Shown here piece by piece: positions 1 through 11,639 of a DNA stretch of 64,000 bases. How positions within the stretch are numbered: position 1 is the first letter of the stretch; each line of letters opens with the position of its first letter. The position numbers and the translations under genes were made by a program. Location: assembly GCA_015680685.1 (NCBI GenBank), contig MNCI01017913.1, positions 725,465 through 789,464 of the forward strand, written 5' to 3'. Source of the stretch: Gnetum montanum. Its lineage: Eukaryota; Streptophyta; Gnetopsida; Gnetales; Gnetaceae. A model generated the notes under the pieces. That model saw nothing but the letters and a program-made list of their open reading frames with translations. It had not been told where the DNA came from and did not search any database.

Positions 1-599
1 GCTCGTTTGCGTGTTGTGCGTGTAAGGAGCAGGTACACGTTGCGCGTGTTTCGACTGCATTCAGGCTGTTTTACGTTCATTCGTGCTGCGTTGCGTGTAT
101 GAGCATAATCTGGAGTAAAGGCAATAAGCTCAAAATTGTTTTACGCTCACTACGCAATCGTGCGTAACGAAGCGTGGATAGTGTGCAACTTACGCTCGCT
201 ACGCAACCGCGCGTAATGAAGCGTAAATAATGCGTGGTTTACGCTCGCTATGCAGCTGCGCGTGATGGAGCGTAAACAATGTATAATTTACGCTCGCTAC
301 GCAACTATGCGTAATGAAGCGTAGGCAATGTACAACTTGATAACATACGCCATGGTACGCACCGCCGCGTAACGAGCGTAAAGACAAGTTATCCATGTAC
401 CGCAAGAAAAAGTGCTGACCTGTTGTGCTTCTCTAAACTCTGCCTTCGACCATCTTGAAGCTTATTACGCTTATTACACTGCCGTGCGTAATAGAGCGTA
501 AACCTGTCCCTGAACCAATCTGATGCGCGTTCTTGCTGGAATTGCGAATCTTTGCCTGAGGCCGACTCGCAATTTTCACGGTGTTTCAGTAACTACCCA
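1..599. mobile_element. Terminal part of a Tat-like LTR (window edge)
   Basis: This stretch is more GC-rich than its flank and full of TACGCTC / GAGCGTA motifs in both orientations. It has no coding capacity; the one short minus-strand frame (199-405) only follows the repeat. Its right end (ending near CTACCCA, 599) resembles the end of the solo LTR at 22939-25267, which shares a GGTGTTCCAG-CTACTG-like sequence. From 600 on, the sequence aligns with the interior of E2 near 17760, so 599/600 is an insertion junction into E1. The left end and strand lie outside the window. Assignment to the Tat-like LTR class is inference from this resemblance and from the palindrome-array architecture. Confidence 0.5.
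143..338. repeat. Four tandem 49-bp units, each with a hairpin
   Basis: Units start at 143, 192, 241 and 290 with an exact 49-bp period. Each begins ACGCTC(A/G)CTA(C/T)GCA and contains the inverse complement about 15 bp later (GCGTAA...GAAGCGT), so each unit can fold into an imperfect hairpin. The units end in a more variable 15-bp tail. A diverged fifth copy (ACGCC...GCGTAACGAGCGTAAAG) follows at about 345-383, and a last inverse pair sits at about 467-500. Confidence 0.85.
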
Positions 600-1931
600 A
601 GGTGTAGGGGTTAAGAGGAACTTGAAAACATTGGATCAGGACCCCCATGACTAAGAGTGAACCTCCAGTAGTGATAGAATGGAAAAAGATAAGGAATAAG
701 AAAGACGGAGAAAAAGAAACAATGGCAATGTTGATGAAATGGATGTCAGGGATGGTAATGAAAAAAAATAAATGTTGATTGCGAAAATGTTTAAGGGAAA
801 GAAATTAACTAATGCACCCAAGAGGAATGCCAGTGGGTCCTCCCCAAAGCAGGCTCATGCCCTTAATGCCTTGACAATTTTGCATTTAAAGAGTCCGTAG
901 GCTCTGGAAATGCCATTTGGAAACAAGAGTTAAAGTCTTAACCACAAGAGTTTACCAAAAATACAACAATGCATCAACCAAAATATGGACTATTGATACA
1001 ACTGACAATGAGGTAAAAAATGGAAAAAGAATGATGGAAAGAAGAGAATGGAATGGAGTCTCAAGAACAAGGTGATGTGTAGCCCCTTGTGTATTAATGG
1101 TTAATGTGACTTAGTAGATCTCATTCCAAATCTAGCCTCAAACAATCCACATCCAGTGACTTCACATTAATACATTTGGCCAATCCATCCAAGAATGCTT
1201 CCACCAAAGAGTCACCACCATTTCGATGAAACAAGAAAGGAGAAAGTAGGAAGCGAGAAAGAGCCTTAGTTAGAGGGAACATGTTTGTTTAGTTCCATAA
1301 CCAGTGCTTGTAGCCTAGATGATTATTTCATCTAAGGGATGTGCTTTGAATTCTCACTTTTCTCTTTTTTTTTTGTGTGAGAACCACACCATGCAAAGAC
1401 TTATTATTTTTATTAGCTCAGCTTCCCGATAATGAAGCAACGTCAGAATGGTAATGAAAACTCAAGAAGAAAACATCCAAGCACCTAAGAGAATGGCCAG
1501 CACAAATGCATCAAGTTCCCTTGAAGTCACACCCTTTTCAGTCCTTGACTCCTTCCTTAGTTTAAGAAATTTCCAGTCACTAATTCGTTGATAGTTCTTA
1601 TTATTTAAATAAAGGGACTGTATGGTTCCAAGTCGAGAGAGACCATAGAATTTTGTGGATGTATGAGAGGCCTGTTATATCAAAAGAACCATACCTTAGC
1701 ATCAACATCATAACTCAAAGGTAAAAACTAAACATTAGCAATCAATGGAATATAGTTCATACCATCCTCAGGAGCACTTATTAGGTGACAAACTTAACAA
1801 CATAAACAATCACACAAACAAATGAAAAAGTATGGACGATGTTGCAAAACAAAAATAGAAAAGTTAAAGAAATTTGCAAAAAAAAAATGTGTAAAACAAA
1901 AACTTAAAAAGGAATTGAGGGCCTCAAATGA
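600..1931 (-). other. E1 3' untranslated region
   Basis: No open frame of note. The stretch aligns in blocks with E2 (17760-18528) and E3 (54740-55740), including the GAATTCTCACT..T-tract segment at 1348-1372 and the AAAACAAAAA-rich segment at 1840-1900. Two polypurine-like AGTCATGGGGG / ACTCATGGGGG motifs (minus strand) occur near 641-651 and 1950-1960. Confidence 0.7.
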
Positions 1932-3089
1932 TTAGCATAGGTGGCCATCTCCCCCATGAGTAAGTTGAGAGGGGGAGATCTGAAATAATGAGTGAGATTG
2001 TCCTTTCTCCGATGTGTAACGTGCATTGACTGTTCTAGATTCATGGTAAGGTTCGGTCTGTTGCACATTAACTAGTATTCTCCTATTAGAGCATTTGTTT
2101 GAATCTTTTAGGAGTTTCCAACTTCCCCCAATTGATGTTTTCAGGTTAAGGGTTGGAAGTTGGCGACACTCTTGCTCTAGTGCATTTATGCTTTCTACGT
2201 GGGTGCAAGTTTGTCCCCCAGTTAGTTCCATGCATGTTGGTGAGTTGCTCTCTTGATTAGCTATCAACCACTGGGTGTCTTCTTGTTGTGTGTTTGCTAC
2301 ATACAGGCACTTGTGTATGTTAATTTCTTGGGCACACCGGTTGCATGCAAGCAATGTTGAACATTCTTGTACACAATCACACCCTGTATCACTGTATGTG
2401 ATGCATGGAACTTTCTTCCTCTTGATCTTCCCAAAAGTGTCTTCCTTAGATATTTCTAGGAAAAGATCATGGATTCCTAGGCATGCATTTATGGTACTTA
2501 GCCATGCCCTTCGCATTATTATTGGGAAGTCCCCTTTTTCATTGTTTACTTGTATCACTAGGAAATCAACTGGGTATGACCACCCACACACAGTGGTAAC
2601 AATGTCCTCCACCAGTCCCAAGGGAATAGTGATGGACTGGTTAGCCAACTCTAAGCAAATATTACTCTTCTTTAGTGGAGGTAGGTTCCAGGCTTTATAC
2701 ATCTATTGTGATATTAAGTTGACTCTTGAACCTGAGTCTAGAAGAGCTTTACATGGTTCATTCCTAGTGACTTGGAGATAAATTAAAGGACTTCCAAGAT
2801 CAGAGAATTTCCTAGGAAGGTGACCCTCCTTAATCCAGTTAGTGACGACATGTGTTAACATAACCATGTGCATTGAGCTCTGTTTTTGGTTTGAAGGGAG
2901 CTCTGAAGGCTTATTTGATGGAGGAGCGTTAAGAGGCTCAACCGCTTGTGGTTGTGAGAGCTTGGTTGGACTGTTGGTTCTGAAGAAAGGTCTTCTCTTT
3001 GTACGGTTTTCAAAACCAGCAGTGGGTTGAAGGTTTACAACTCTCGTAGCATTGTGTTGCTGTGGTTGAGTGGGGAGTTCCCCTTGCAT
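1932..3089 (-). pseudogene. E1 retroviral-type aspartic protease and C-terminal extension
   Basis: Two abutting minus-strand frames (3089-2703 and 2702-1932), separated by one stop, encode an aspartic protease of the Athila type. Near the end of the first frame is the active-site motif LLDSGSRVNLIS. The second frame continues with the flap and beta-strand region (LGLVEDIVTTVCGW, FLVIQV) and PIIMRRAWLSTINA, the equivalent of the ILGRPFL block. A Cys-rich stretch of about 120 residues follows. In autonomous relatives this position leads to the RT; here the frame ends at the 3' UTR. The family processes Gag-Pol polyprotein; activity is unlikely with the in-frame stop. Confidence 0.75.
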
Positions 3090-5398
3090 TACTGGAGCAG
3101 GTGGTAATGGAGCTATCGGTGTGAGAGTTGCTGATGGGTTTGGAGGATGGTATCTTTGTGGGTTGTCTCTCCCAAGAGAAGGAGTCCTATAATACTCCTG
3201 AGCTTAGTAGTGATGTAGTGGTGTCACGTGACCAACAGAGTCACGTGAAGAGATTGGCTGCTACATGTAATAACCATATGGATCTGGTTGCCGGTAAGGG
3301 TATTGTTGCCTTGGTGGTGGCATCCCCCATGACTGTGGGTATTGCCACTATTGGTGTTGCTAAATAGGTTGTGGCAAAGTCCCACTTGGATAATATGTTA
3401 ATGGTTGGTGGAATTACCTCAGGTTACCTTGGGGATAAGGTAACCATCGAGGTGCTTGCCATTTGTTAAGTCATGGGTTAAGTGCATACACCCTAGATTC
3501 TTGTAGATGTGAGATTACTGGGAAACATCCCTTAGGATGGTTATATTGGCATATCTCACATCCACCGTCATTGTCCATATTCGAATCCAAAACCTCTTCG
3601 GTGATGGTCATTTTATCCTTACCTTTGTTACGTGCATGATCCAAATCCCTCTTTTTCTTTTTGTCATAGTCACTACCTCGCTCCTTAGACTCCTCTACAA
3701 TTTTAAGAATGGTTTCAAATCTACTATCCAAGGAGTCCCACATTTGGTCTACCTTTGCCAACACTTCTATTGTTAATTTTTGGAGTGGCAAGGTTTTCCT
3801 ATTCATCATCTCCTCGAGTGGTGACTCTTCCTCCTCTTTACAGAATCTCACTCTCCTTTTTCGGAGGGAAGGATCATGGTTGTACTCTTCCGCACTTTCT
3901 CTCTTATGTAGCTCCCCTTCTTCCTTAGCTACTTGCTCCAACAATCTATGAACCTGATGGGACCTAAGCTTTTATAATCTCCCTTGGGCATATGTTTCAA
4001 GGGTTCTCCTGGTTTCATGCCTAAGTCCATCTATGAGATAGCGTAGTTGATCTTGCTGCAAATAACCATGGCTCGGGCAATGATGTAACAATGCATAGTA
4101 TCAGCCCATGGCGGCATCCAAGGGTTCATGAGTTCCTTGCTTCCATCCTTGGATTTTCTTTCACAGGTTGGACACCCAAGAGTACATTTGACACTTATCG
4201 TTAAATAGTTCTAGCATCGTACTCCACCTTCGAATGGATTCTGATTCTAAGGACCGGTACTAGCTTTTCGTTTATTTTACTAGTGTCGTTGGGAACAACT
4301 TTAGATTTTTCCATTCGTTCTTAATGTTTTGCAAGGCACATGCATCGTGAAATGCTTGTAAGTGGTTCTGAGGATCAGCGTTGTATCCTCCCTCAAATCG
4401 TGGGATGTTATTCATGTCTAATCTCTTGATCCTGCTATCTTTTTGGTGCCTTGTAGGAATTCTTACAGCCTCCGTGATATCTAACATGCTTCAGGTTGTG
4501 AGTAGGGGTTCTGCGTGGTCATTTCATTCATAGCGTCTGTGATGTCTATGCAGTTCCCTACTCTTCCTTCTTCCATGCTATGATTCTCTGGAATGCCCTC
4601 GTCCTCGCTCTTGACTCTCTCGTTAGGTTTCTCACTCTGTTTACCTTTACCCTCATGGTTAGGTTCCTTATGACTACATCCTGATACTGAAGGAGAGGGT
4701 GAATGTGACGATGAAGGTGAAGAAAAAAGAGAATCATCGTCATGACGATGTTTCCTACCTTCTCTTCGGTGGTCTCAGCCCTGATCGTGATGACGATCAG
4801 AATGCCTACTCTTATCATGTGTTTGTGTTCCCTCGTTGAACACTTGGTGTTCGTGGGAATCAAAACCAGGGTTGTGAATCATGGAGTGAAGGTTCTGATA
4901 CATCACCTCCTCACCATCATTAGGAGGGGGAACATCATTTTGTGGAGAACCTATTGAAATAGGTTCACCACCCTCAATTTTGCTTAAGACGGGTGGAGTG
5001 TTATGGGGTCCTTTACCCTTCAACGATGTATAGTAACTTTCTTGTCACAAGTCCCACTGACGTTGCACTTCTATGGGATGGTAGTCCCTTGTGTCGTAAT
5101 CACATGTAACGTACTCTGCGTACAATTGTGACATGCTTGCTCACACGAGAGCACGAAGAAGCATGTTTTGGATTGCTCAATCTGGAGTCAACACTATGTT
5201 ACCCTCCAAGTCTCTCCAACGTAGTTGTTCATCTTGATGGAGAATAAAGGTAAAGTTGGATACATCTTCATCATGATGAATATATACTACATGGAATTAT
5301 TGAGGAACTGGCGGATCTTAGTTATGTGTGTTGTGCCGCTGACTGTCTCTAGTGTTGTTCCTAGGCGGTGAAGTGCTTTTTTGTGAAGAAGAAGACAT
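3090..5398 (-). pseudogene. E1 gag, broken by stops and frameshifts
   Basis: A minus-strand start at 5398 (MSSSSQKSTS) matches the gag N-termini of E3 (MSSSH, 61877) and E4 (MTSSHK, 33753). All three continue into a shared FTFILHQDE block. Further frames are 5023-4775 (linker), 4487-4272 with the capsid start (RFEGGYNADPQNHLQAFHDA), and 3944-3471 with the C-terminal part. The last has a long charged helix region and a zinc-knuckle-like CEICQYNHPKGC, spaced CX2CX3HX3C, one residue short of the form in E2. A Pro/Gln-rich segment follows to the protease. Gag would form the particle that packages element RNA. Confidence 0.75.
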
Positions 5399-5523
5399 TT
5401 TAGTCTTGTTTGGTGTGCTGTTTACTGTTGTCTTATCTTTTTCTAATTAACCCTAAGGGTTCGTTCTAACGTCCCAATGATATGAATGATCTCCTATGTT
5501 CTACGTAGCGCACAAACAACTAA

Positions 5524-5542
5524 GTCCCCGACAATGGCGCCA
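5524..5542 (-). promoter_or_regulatory. E1 primer-binding site, tRNA-Asp type
   Basis: The minus strand reads TGGCGCCATTGTCGGGGAC, one base after the LTR end. It differs by about two bases from the complement of the plant tRNA-Asp 3' end (TGGCGCCGTTGCCGGGGA), the primer used by Athila-type elements. Confidence 0.85.
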
Positions 5543-5543
5543 A

Positions 5544-6263
5544 TGATGAGTAGCGAGGTACCCCTACACTCAACCATACGAATATGAGCGTCTCACACGT
5601 GATCCGATTGAACTCGAAGGACTAAGTGCTTATGCGCCTTAATGGAACACTTAAGGTTAATCAATCGATGTCTTCCCAAACTTACTTGTATTGTCACGGT
5701 TGTATGGTTAAGTAAGCTTGAGGCATATGATTTTTATATCTTTTATCTTTTTAATGTCTTATGCTAATAGGGGAAGATGAAGAGAACTAAGTGACTAACT
5801 TTCATTAACTATTCACTAACTAAGTTCTAATTNTATTGGGATTACCAAACACTACTCGTTACTGGGTTACCAAGCGTTACACATGTGCTTGAAGTGGTCG
5901 TACAGAATGCACTTAACTAGGAGAGTCAAGGGTTGAGAGATTGACTATCTAGGAAAGCATTTAAACATTTAACAATAATTAAATCCTATCTAGCTTAGTT
6001 CATATGCTGCAAGGTTTATCAGAAAGTTCATCTTTATTGTTGTACACAAATGTGTGCTAAGGTACAGTTTGCTCGAATAAAGATCCGTTCACTTCAAGAC
6101 TCCTACTACGGGCACATGGAAATTATTCTAACTCTGGAATGGTAAAACTGCTATAGTTTGGCTAAGGGTCTAAATCTAGATGCCTAAAATAGGGAAAGCC
6201 GCCTCTTATTTATAGATGTTGCAGTGGGCTGCGATATCGCATATGCGATATCACAGCTCATCA
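5544..6263 (-). repeat. E1 5' LTR
   Basis: On the plus strand it begins TGATGAG and ends CTCATCA. TATA box (TATAAAT on minus) at 6208-6214. U3 contains GCGATATCGC-type palindromes between 6231 and 6252. The single N at 5833 sits where the E2 LTR has about 100 extra bases, so the LTR is probably collapsed here. Confidence 0.85.
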
Positions 6264-6289
6264 GAATACCATTAGCCTATTTCCATTTT

Positions 6290-8520
6290 GACCATTTTAC
6301 CTCAATTGCATTTCTTATATCTTTATTGATTTTACCATCTAATTGAAGGATTGATCCTAGGTAGTAGAACTATTTGTAGTGAGTAACTTTTGGCCTTGAA
6401 TTGTCACTTTTATTTCACCATAGGTTATGCAATTATTAAAATTGGATTCCATATAATCTATCGTAATTTAGCTAATTTTTAAACCTTTTGATTCTAGAGC
6501 ATGTCTCCTCTTTTCCATTTGGCAATATTTTCTTGAGTTGTATCCACCAACAAGATATCATCTACAAATAGCATACACCAAGGATTTTCATTTTGTATTT
6601 TCTTTGTTAATTTACAAATAAGTATCAACTAAGTACAAATCCTTAATGTAGAATTATTGTGACTTGAAAATCAAATAATATTCTACAAACTACTATAATT
6701 TTAGTGGTAGCTCCTTCATACATGTGTTAAATTAATTTAATATATTTATCAGGGATGTTTTTCCTCTACAAGGTCCACCAAATAATATCTCTAGGCACTT
6801 TGTCATGTACTTTTTCCAAGTTAATGAAGATTATATGTAGATTTTTTCTACGCTCTATGAATTTCTCCATCAATTACAGTATTAGAAAAATAACATCTAT
6901 AGTAGATATCCTTAGCATAAATTCAAATTGATTTTTTGATACTATTGATTTAAGTCTAACATGCAATTCTATGACTCTTTCCCAAAGCTTCATTGTATGG
7001 CTCATTAGTTTGATCCATCTATAGTTTGCAAAATTTTGCACATCTCATTTATTTTTGTAGATGAGAACAACAATGCTTTTTCTCTAATTACTAAGCATTT
7101 CATTATCCTTCAAATTTTTTTTAAATAATTGTGTTAGCTAAGAAAATCCTATATCTCCTAGTGCTTTCCAAGCTTTCATACGAATGTTATCTAGTCCAAC
7201 AGCTTTTTAATTTTTTATGTTTAATAAGGTTTTCTTCACCTTAGAGAAGGAAAGTTAATTAACCAAAGTAAAACTTGACTCTTCCTCTTTTGAAAATTCT
7301 TTATTTAATAATTCTTGAAAAATAATTCTTCCACTTATCAAAAATTTCATTGTCTTTTACCAAAATTCTTTCATTTGTATTCTTGATGAATTTGACATAA
7401 TCAATGTTTTTACATTTCTTATTTTTAATTTTGTCACTTTAAAAATAGATTTTTTCTCCCTCCCTCTCTTTCCTCTCCTTCCTTCACCCACCCCCCCTCC
7501 CCCCCCACCCCCAGCCCCCTCTTTTATTCCTAATTTCTCATAAAAGCTATCCAAGGCCTTATGATTAACTTTGGCTACTACTACTTTTGGCTCCTTTTTT
7601 GCTATTTTATATATCAACCTATTTTCTTGGCTACCGCTTTGTTGCCATTCCTTAAAGAATTCTTTTCTTGTTTTGAATAGCATATTGCATTTTATCACTT
7701 CATCACTATGTCTCATTTGGAATGAATTTTTTTACCTTTTTTTTCTCCAAAATGTTCTTTTTTATTTTCTAAATGCAACTTTCTATTTGATCCTAAATTA
7801 AATTTATAGAGAAATTGCGTTTTGAAGCAATTGTTCTTTGAATAAATTAATGTTATCTTCATTCAAATTTTACCATTTTGTCTTCATTCAAATTCCACCA
7901 TTTTATGCTACCTTTGAAACTATGTATTTCGAAATCCATGATCATTAGTCAATGATGAGTTACAAGATACTCTCCAAGTATGACCTTACAATCTTTGCAT
8001 ATGATCTAGTCTCTTTTGTGTAGCAATAAATAATCAATTTATATTTTATCCATACCATTATTATAGTATTTCCATTTGTAAGGTGACATGCACTTGCAAA
8101 TTGTAGTAGTGAATTTTCCATATTATTTCACTCTCCAAATCTATCCTCAATGAATTCCATTATGTCTCATTTTTATAGATCCAACATAACCATTAAAGTT
8201 CCCTCCAGTGAACATGCTTTCTAAAAGAGAAATTTCTTGAAGCACTAGGTTCATAGAATCCCAAAAATTTTTCTTGATGAAATTTTCTATGCTAATTTGT
8301 GGAGAATATAAACTAATTATGTTAATGATCTTGTTTCCAAGGTCAAGCTTGAAACTCATAATTCAATTACTATGATAGTATACTCATATTACTTTATCTT
8401 TAACAAACTAATTAATGATGATGACCACTTCATTTTTATAATTTTCTTTTTCTAAGTAGAAGAGTTTATAACCTTGGCCAAAATCTTTAGCTTTATCTCC
8501 TTTTCAATTCGATTTTTAAA
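6290..8520 (-). mobile_element. Decayed L1-type LINE (endonuclease, linker, reverse transcriptase)
   Basis: On the minus strand, AKDFGQGYKLFYLEKEN (about 8493-8440) and IISLYSPQ...GGNFNGYVGS (8359-8147) are the AP-endonuclease domain of plant L1-type LINEs. The frame at 7716-7357 has the linker with FFKEWQQSGSQENRLIYKIAKKE. RT follows as INLEKVHDKVPRDIIWWTL (about 6830-6770) and PWCMLFVDDILLVDTTQEN (about 6590-6530). VDD replaces the usual ADD, with the catalytic Asp pair kept. The palm ends at about 6310 (YMESNFNNCITYG). Many stops and frameshifts are present, and no poly-A end is visible. The element stops next to the E1 LTR, so its 3' end was lost or displaced by that insertion. Confidence 0.85.
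7484..7520. repeat. C-rich simple repeat within the LINE
   Basis: A run of C with few A/T (CACCCACCCCCCCTCCCCCC-like). It encodes the poly-Gly stretch in the minus frame 7716-7357, which is an expansion and not part of the LINE protein family. Confidence 0.8.
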
Positions 8521-8829
8521 GGTAGGTAATGTTGATTCTTCATCCTTTCATGGCATTAGTAATTTCATAGGTTTTTTTATTGAGAGTGCTAATGTTCTAG
8601 GTTGCTATCCAAAATTTGTGGTGCTAGACTTTTCTACCTACATCCATCCCTAATGTGTGAACCCTTATCTACTTTCCATAAGATTTAGATGATGATGTTG
8701 CCTACTTTTTTGGCATTTTGTATATCAACCTATTTTCTTGCTTTGCTGCCATTATTTACTTACACTCATCCCTAAAGTAGGTTGCATAATTGTTTGAAAT
8801 AAATATTTTTAAATTTTACAAATCTAGAT

Positions 8830-9005
8830 ATTTTAGGGTGGTGTTAGAATCAAAATAATATATAGGTACAACCCAAGACATACAACTAACATAATATATT
8901 AGAAAAAGTATAAAGAAATATAATGATGCCTCAAGTATGATTCAAATTAATAACCTCTTGCTTAACAAAAAAAAGAGCTAATTACTTAAGCCACCTATCA
9001 TTGAC
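8830..9005 (-). mobile_element. Possible tRNA-derived SINE relic
   Basis: The minus strand from about 9003 reads GATAGGTGGCTTAAGTAATT, like a pol III A box (TGGCNNAGTNGG). About 35 bases later comes AATTTGAATCA, like a B box (GGTTCGAATCC). An AT-rich body follows. The boxes are decayed and no TSD was identified. Confidence 0.3.
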
Positions 9006-9261
9006 TAAATTTAGATATTTTAATTGATATATCTTTTTTTTATTGTATAAAAATCCTTCCATCCATTTACAACTCATGATATAGAATGTATTTACTCCCA
9101 AATATATGTACCCACAAACTTAAATTTTCTATTATTTATTTAAAAAATATTATAATTTCTCTTATTAGTTCTATAAATTAATATTGTTATTTTGTCAACA
9201 TTAACCTTCATCTCTACATAATTATAGAAACTTTCTATCATTGTAACATTATTTAAACCCT

Positions 9262-9725
9262 ATTTTTTAGGGGTTTTGGATCCTAACAAAAAAATAATAA
9301 TAAGTAAAAATTTTAGAGTACATCACATGCTTAATCACTAAGTAGACAAATAGCAAAAATAACATGGAAAGAAAAAACTTTTCAATTTTAGAGATATCTA
9401 CTCAAGTGTACAACCTTACAATTGATGCATTGAAAAATTAATAGAGGAAAATTAATTATTAGTAAGGAAGATGGTCCAAGTCCTAACAATATTTATATCT
9501 CTTTTCAAAATTTGTGCTTAAGCTTAAAATAGTAAAAGAATTCAAGGTAGGAGGGTGTTAGACCCTAAAATAAAATTATATTAAGAATAATAAATAAAGT
9601 ACTTTAGAATATCCCATTAATAACAAAAAGAACTTTTAAAATAACAAGGAAAAGAAAAAGCCCAATAATTTTGAAAATGCTCTTATAGGTCTTCATCCTT
9701 ACAACCAATCCTAGAAAACCTCCCC
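9262..9725. repeat. Diverged direct repeat, two copies about 285 bp apart
   Basis: Copies 9262-9441 and 9552-9725 share the order CCTAA, AATAATAA, AGTAC/AGTACTTTAGA, AATAACA(T/A)GGAAA, ACTTTT and CCTTACAA. They may be LTR or solo-LTR remains, but no matching internal domain lies between them. Confidence 0.45.
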
Positions 9726-11639
9726 TCTAAGTTAGAAAAGGATTAGGCTTTGACCTTGTTCTATCAATAGAAAGCTTTAAGAAAATATCAATTTGTGTAA
9801 AAAAGAAAGATCTAATAGAAAATGATGACACATATTTTTTATCACAACTAATCTTATGATAGGAATCTCTATCACTTTCTATAGTCCACTTGTTAGCAAA
9901 AGTTTTAATCTTTGAGTTGATAGCAAAAAATTTACCTTATGAGTTATTTGTCTCAACTGATTAATACTTATTATAGTAAAAGTTAAAATATTCATAGAAG
10001 CTTCTATCCTCTCTAGTTTCTTTACATTAACTTGACTTCTCATATCTTTAGCTTCAAATTATTTTTTAGCCCTAAGATTTTATACATTTTTTTCTTTTCC
10101 TTGCATCTTTTTTCTTAAGTGAAAAATGATCAATCACAAGTGCATCAAAGAACATGGTGATTAATAATGAGTGTACCATAAGTCATGATTTTTAACCATG
10201 CGTGGATCATGGGTTATGGTCTTGTAGAATTTTGAACACATGTATAGTATAAGTTGTGATGAGATTGTGGAAAACTTGGTAGCATGGAAATGTTAAGATT
10301 TGGTTGGGATTTCTTCAAAGATTCAAAATAACAAACTTTCAAACTTTACAAAGATGAAACTTAGGCATCCATATGAATTAAACTAAGGTCATAAACTAAT
10401 CAACACACTTAGAAATTTCTTTAAAATAGTAAATTTAAATCAACTCCAACAAACCCTTGACACTAAAAAAACTTGTAAGCTTATGTAAATTTTACCACTT
10501 TAAGAACTAAAAAAATGAATTAAGAACATGTAAAATAATTGAGAAATTGAAAGGGAATTGAGAGCAAAGATGAGAAATTAGATTAATTTGTGATCATGTG
10601 AGTAACTAACAACATTTGAATAAGTTGAGACTAAATGGAAATAACTTGAAATCAAAACATTATGAACATGAGAACAAGGAAGAGCGAAATGCTCTTGGGA
10701 GACTTTAGTAAAGCACAAATGAGAATGAATAGTCAAAAATCTTGAAAAAATAAATGTTTCTTTCTTAATATTTCTAGTAGCAACTTCAGTATGATTTATA
10801 CAAGTATGAGGAAGTGGCCATACATAGCCACTACCACTCTCACTACTATTCCACCCCTAGAGCATTTCTTTGCAAGCTTGATACTTCATGACTATACTAA
10901 CTATCTATGAACATGTTTGTCATTACTACAATTCTTACTATGACATGTCACTTCACTAACTCCACTACTTTGTACATATGCATATTATTTTATAAAGTTT
11001 ATTTTTGAAAAATAAAATACATAACCACATAAACCTTATAGATCCACAAGGTACATAAATTATGAACTCTAATACAAAAAGGAAAGAACATGGAACACAT
11101 GAGCATCCTAAATAATTTCCAACGTTGACATGCATTTGACCAAGAAAAAACATAGTTCTTCCAAAGAAACTTATGTAGAAGTAAAAAAATCTTAGAAAAA
11201 TCCTCTCCAAATCTCTTGTAATGTCATGCTAGATGCAATAAAATTTTAACATCATTCACTAAGGTTGGAATGGATTAGTTCTTGATCATTGCTATCTTAG
11301 AAAGATCCATAGTTATACCTACTTCAAATAGTACATGAGCAAGGAACTATATTTGTTTCTTTCAAAATGTACACTTAGAAGCATGAGCATACAACTTCTA
11401 TTCTCTTAAAGTCTACAACACTATTCATACTAAGTTTAAAGAGCATGGCTAAGAGCTTAGTTAGAGAATGGAACATGACTAAAAACTTACTAAGAGAATA
11501 GAACTTAAAAAGCATTACTAAATTTCAAGATCATGACTAAGAACTTATAATGTCCATACGTTATCTTAAAAGTTGTCTTAGGCACATTCTCCTCTAACAC
11601 CCTAACCTAATGATAACAAGATTCAAATTAATCTTAAAG

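Larger units (their letters stand above)
600..6263 (-). mobile_element. E1: Athila-like non-autonomous gag-protease LTR element, 3' end truncated
   Basis: Read on the minus strand the order is LTR (6263-5544), tRNA-Asp-type primer site, gag, protease, then 1.3 kb of non-coding 3' region. RT, RNase H and integrase are absent: the frame runs from the protease directly into sequence homologous to the 3' untranslated regions of E2 and E3. The 3' LTR is missing because the element is cut at 599/600 by another LTR sequence. LTR start TGATGAG, primer site and gag N-terminus match E3, so E1 is a deletion derivative of that lineage. It appears to sit in or next to LINE sequence that starts just right of its LTR. 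Confidence 0.85.

Noticed and set aside
143-338. Regular 49-bp repeats as a CRISPR array
   Set aside because: There are no unique spacers between the repeats; the whole unit repeats, and the context is plant retrotransposon DNA.
2275-2781. Plus-strand 168-aa frame over E1 protease
   Set aside because: It is the shadow of the minus-strand protease, which has the family motifs.
7357-7716. Glycine-rich protein gene
   Set aside because: The Gly run is a C-tract expansion inside the LINE linker; both sides match LINE protein.
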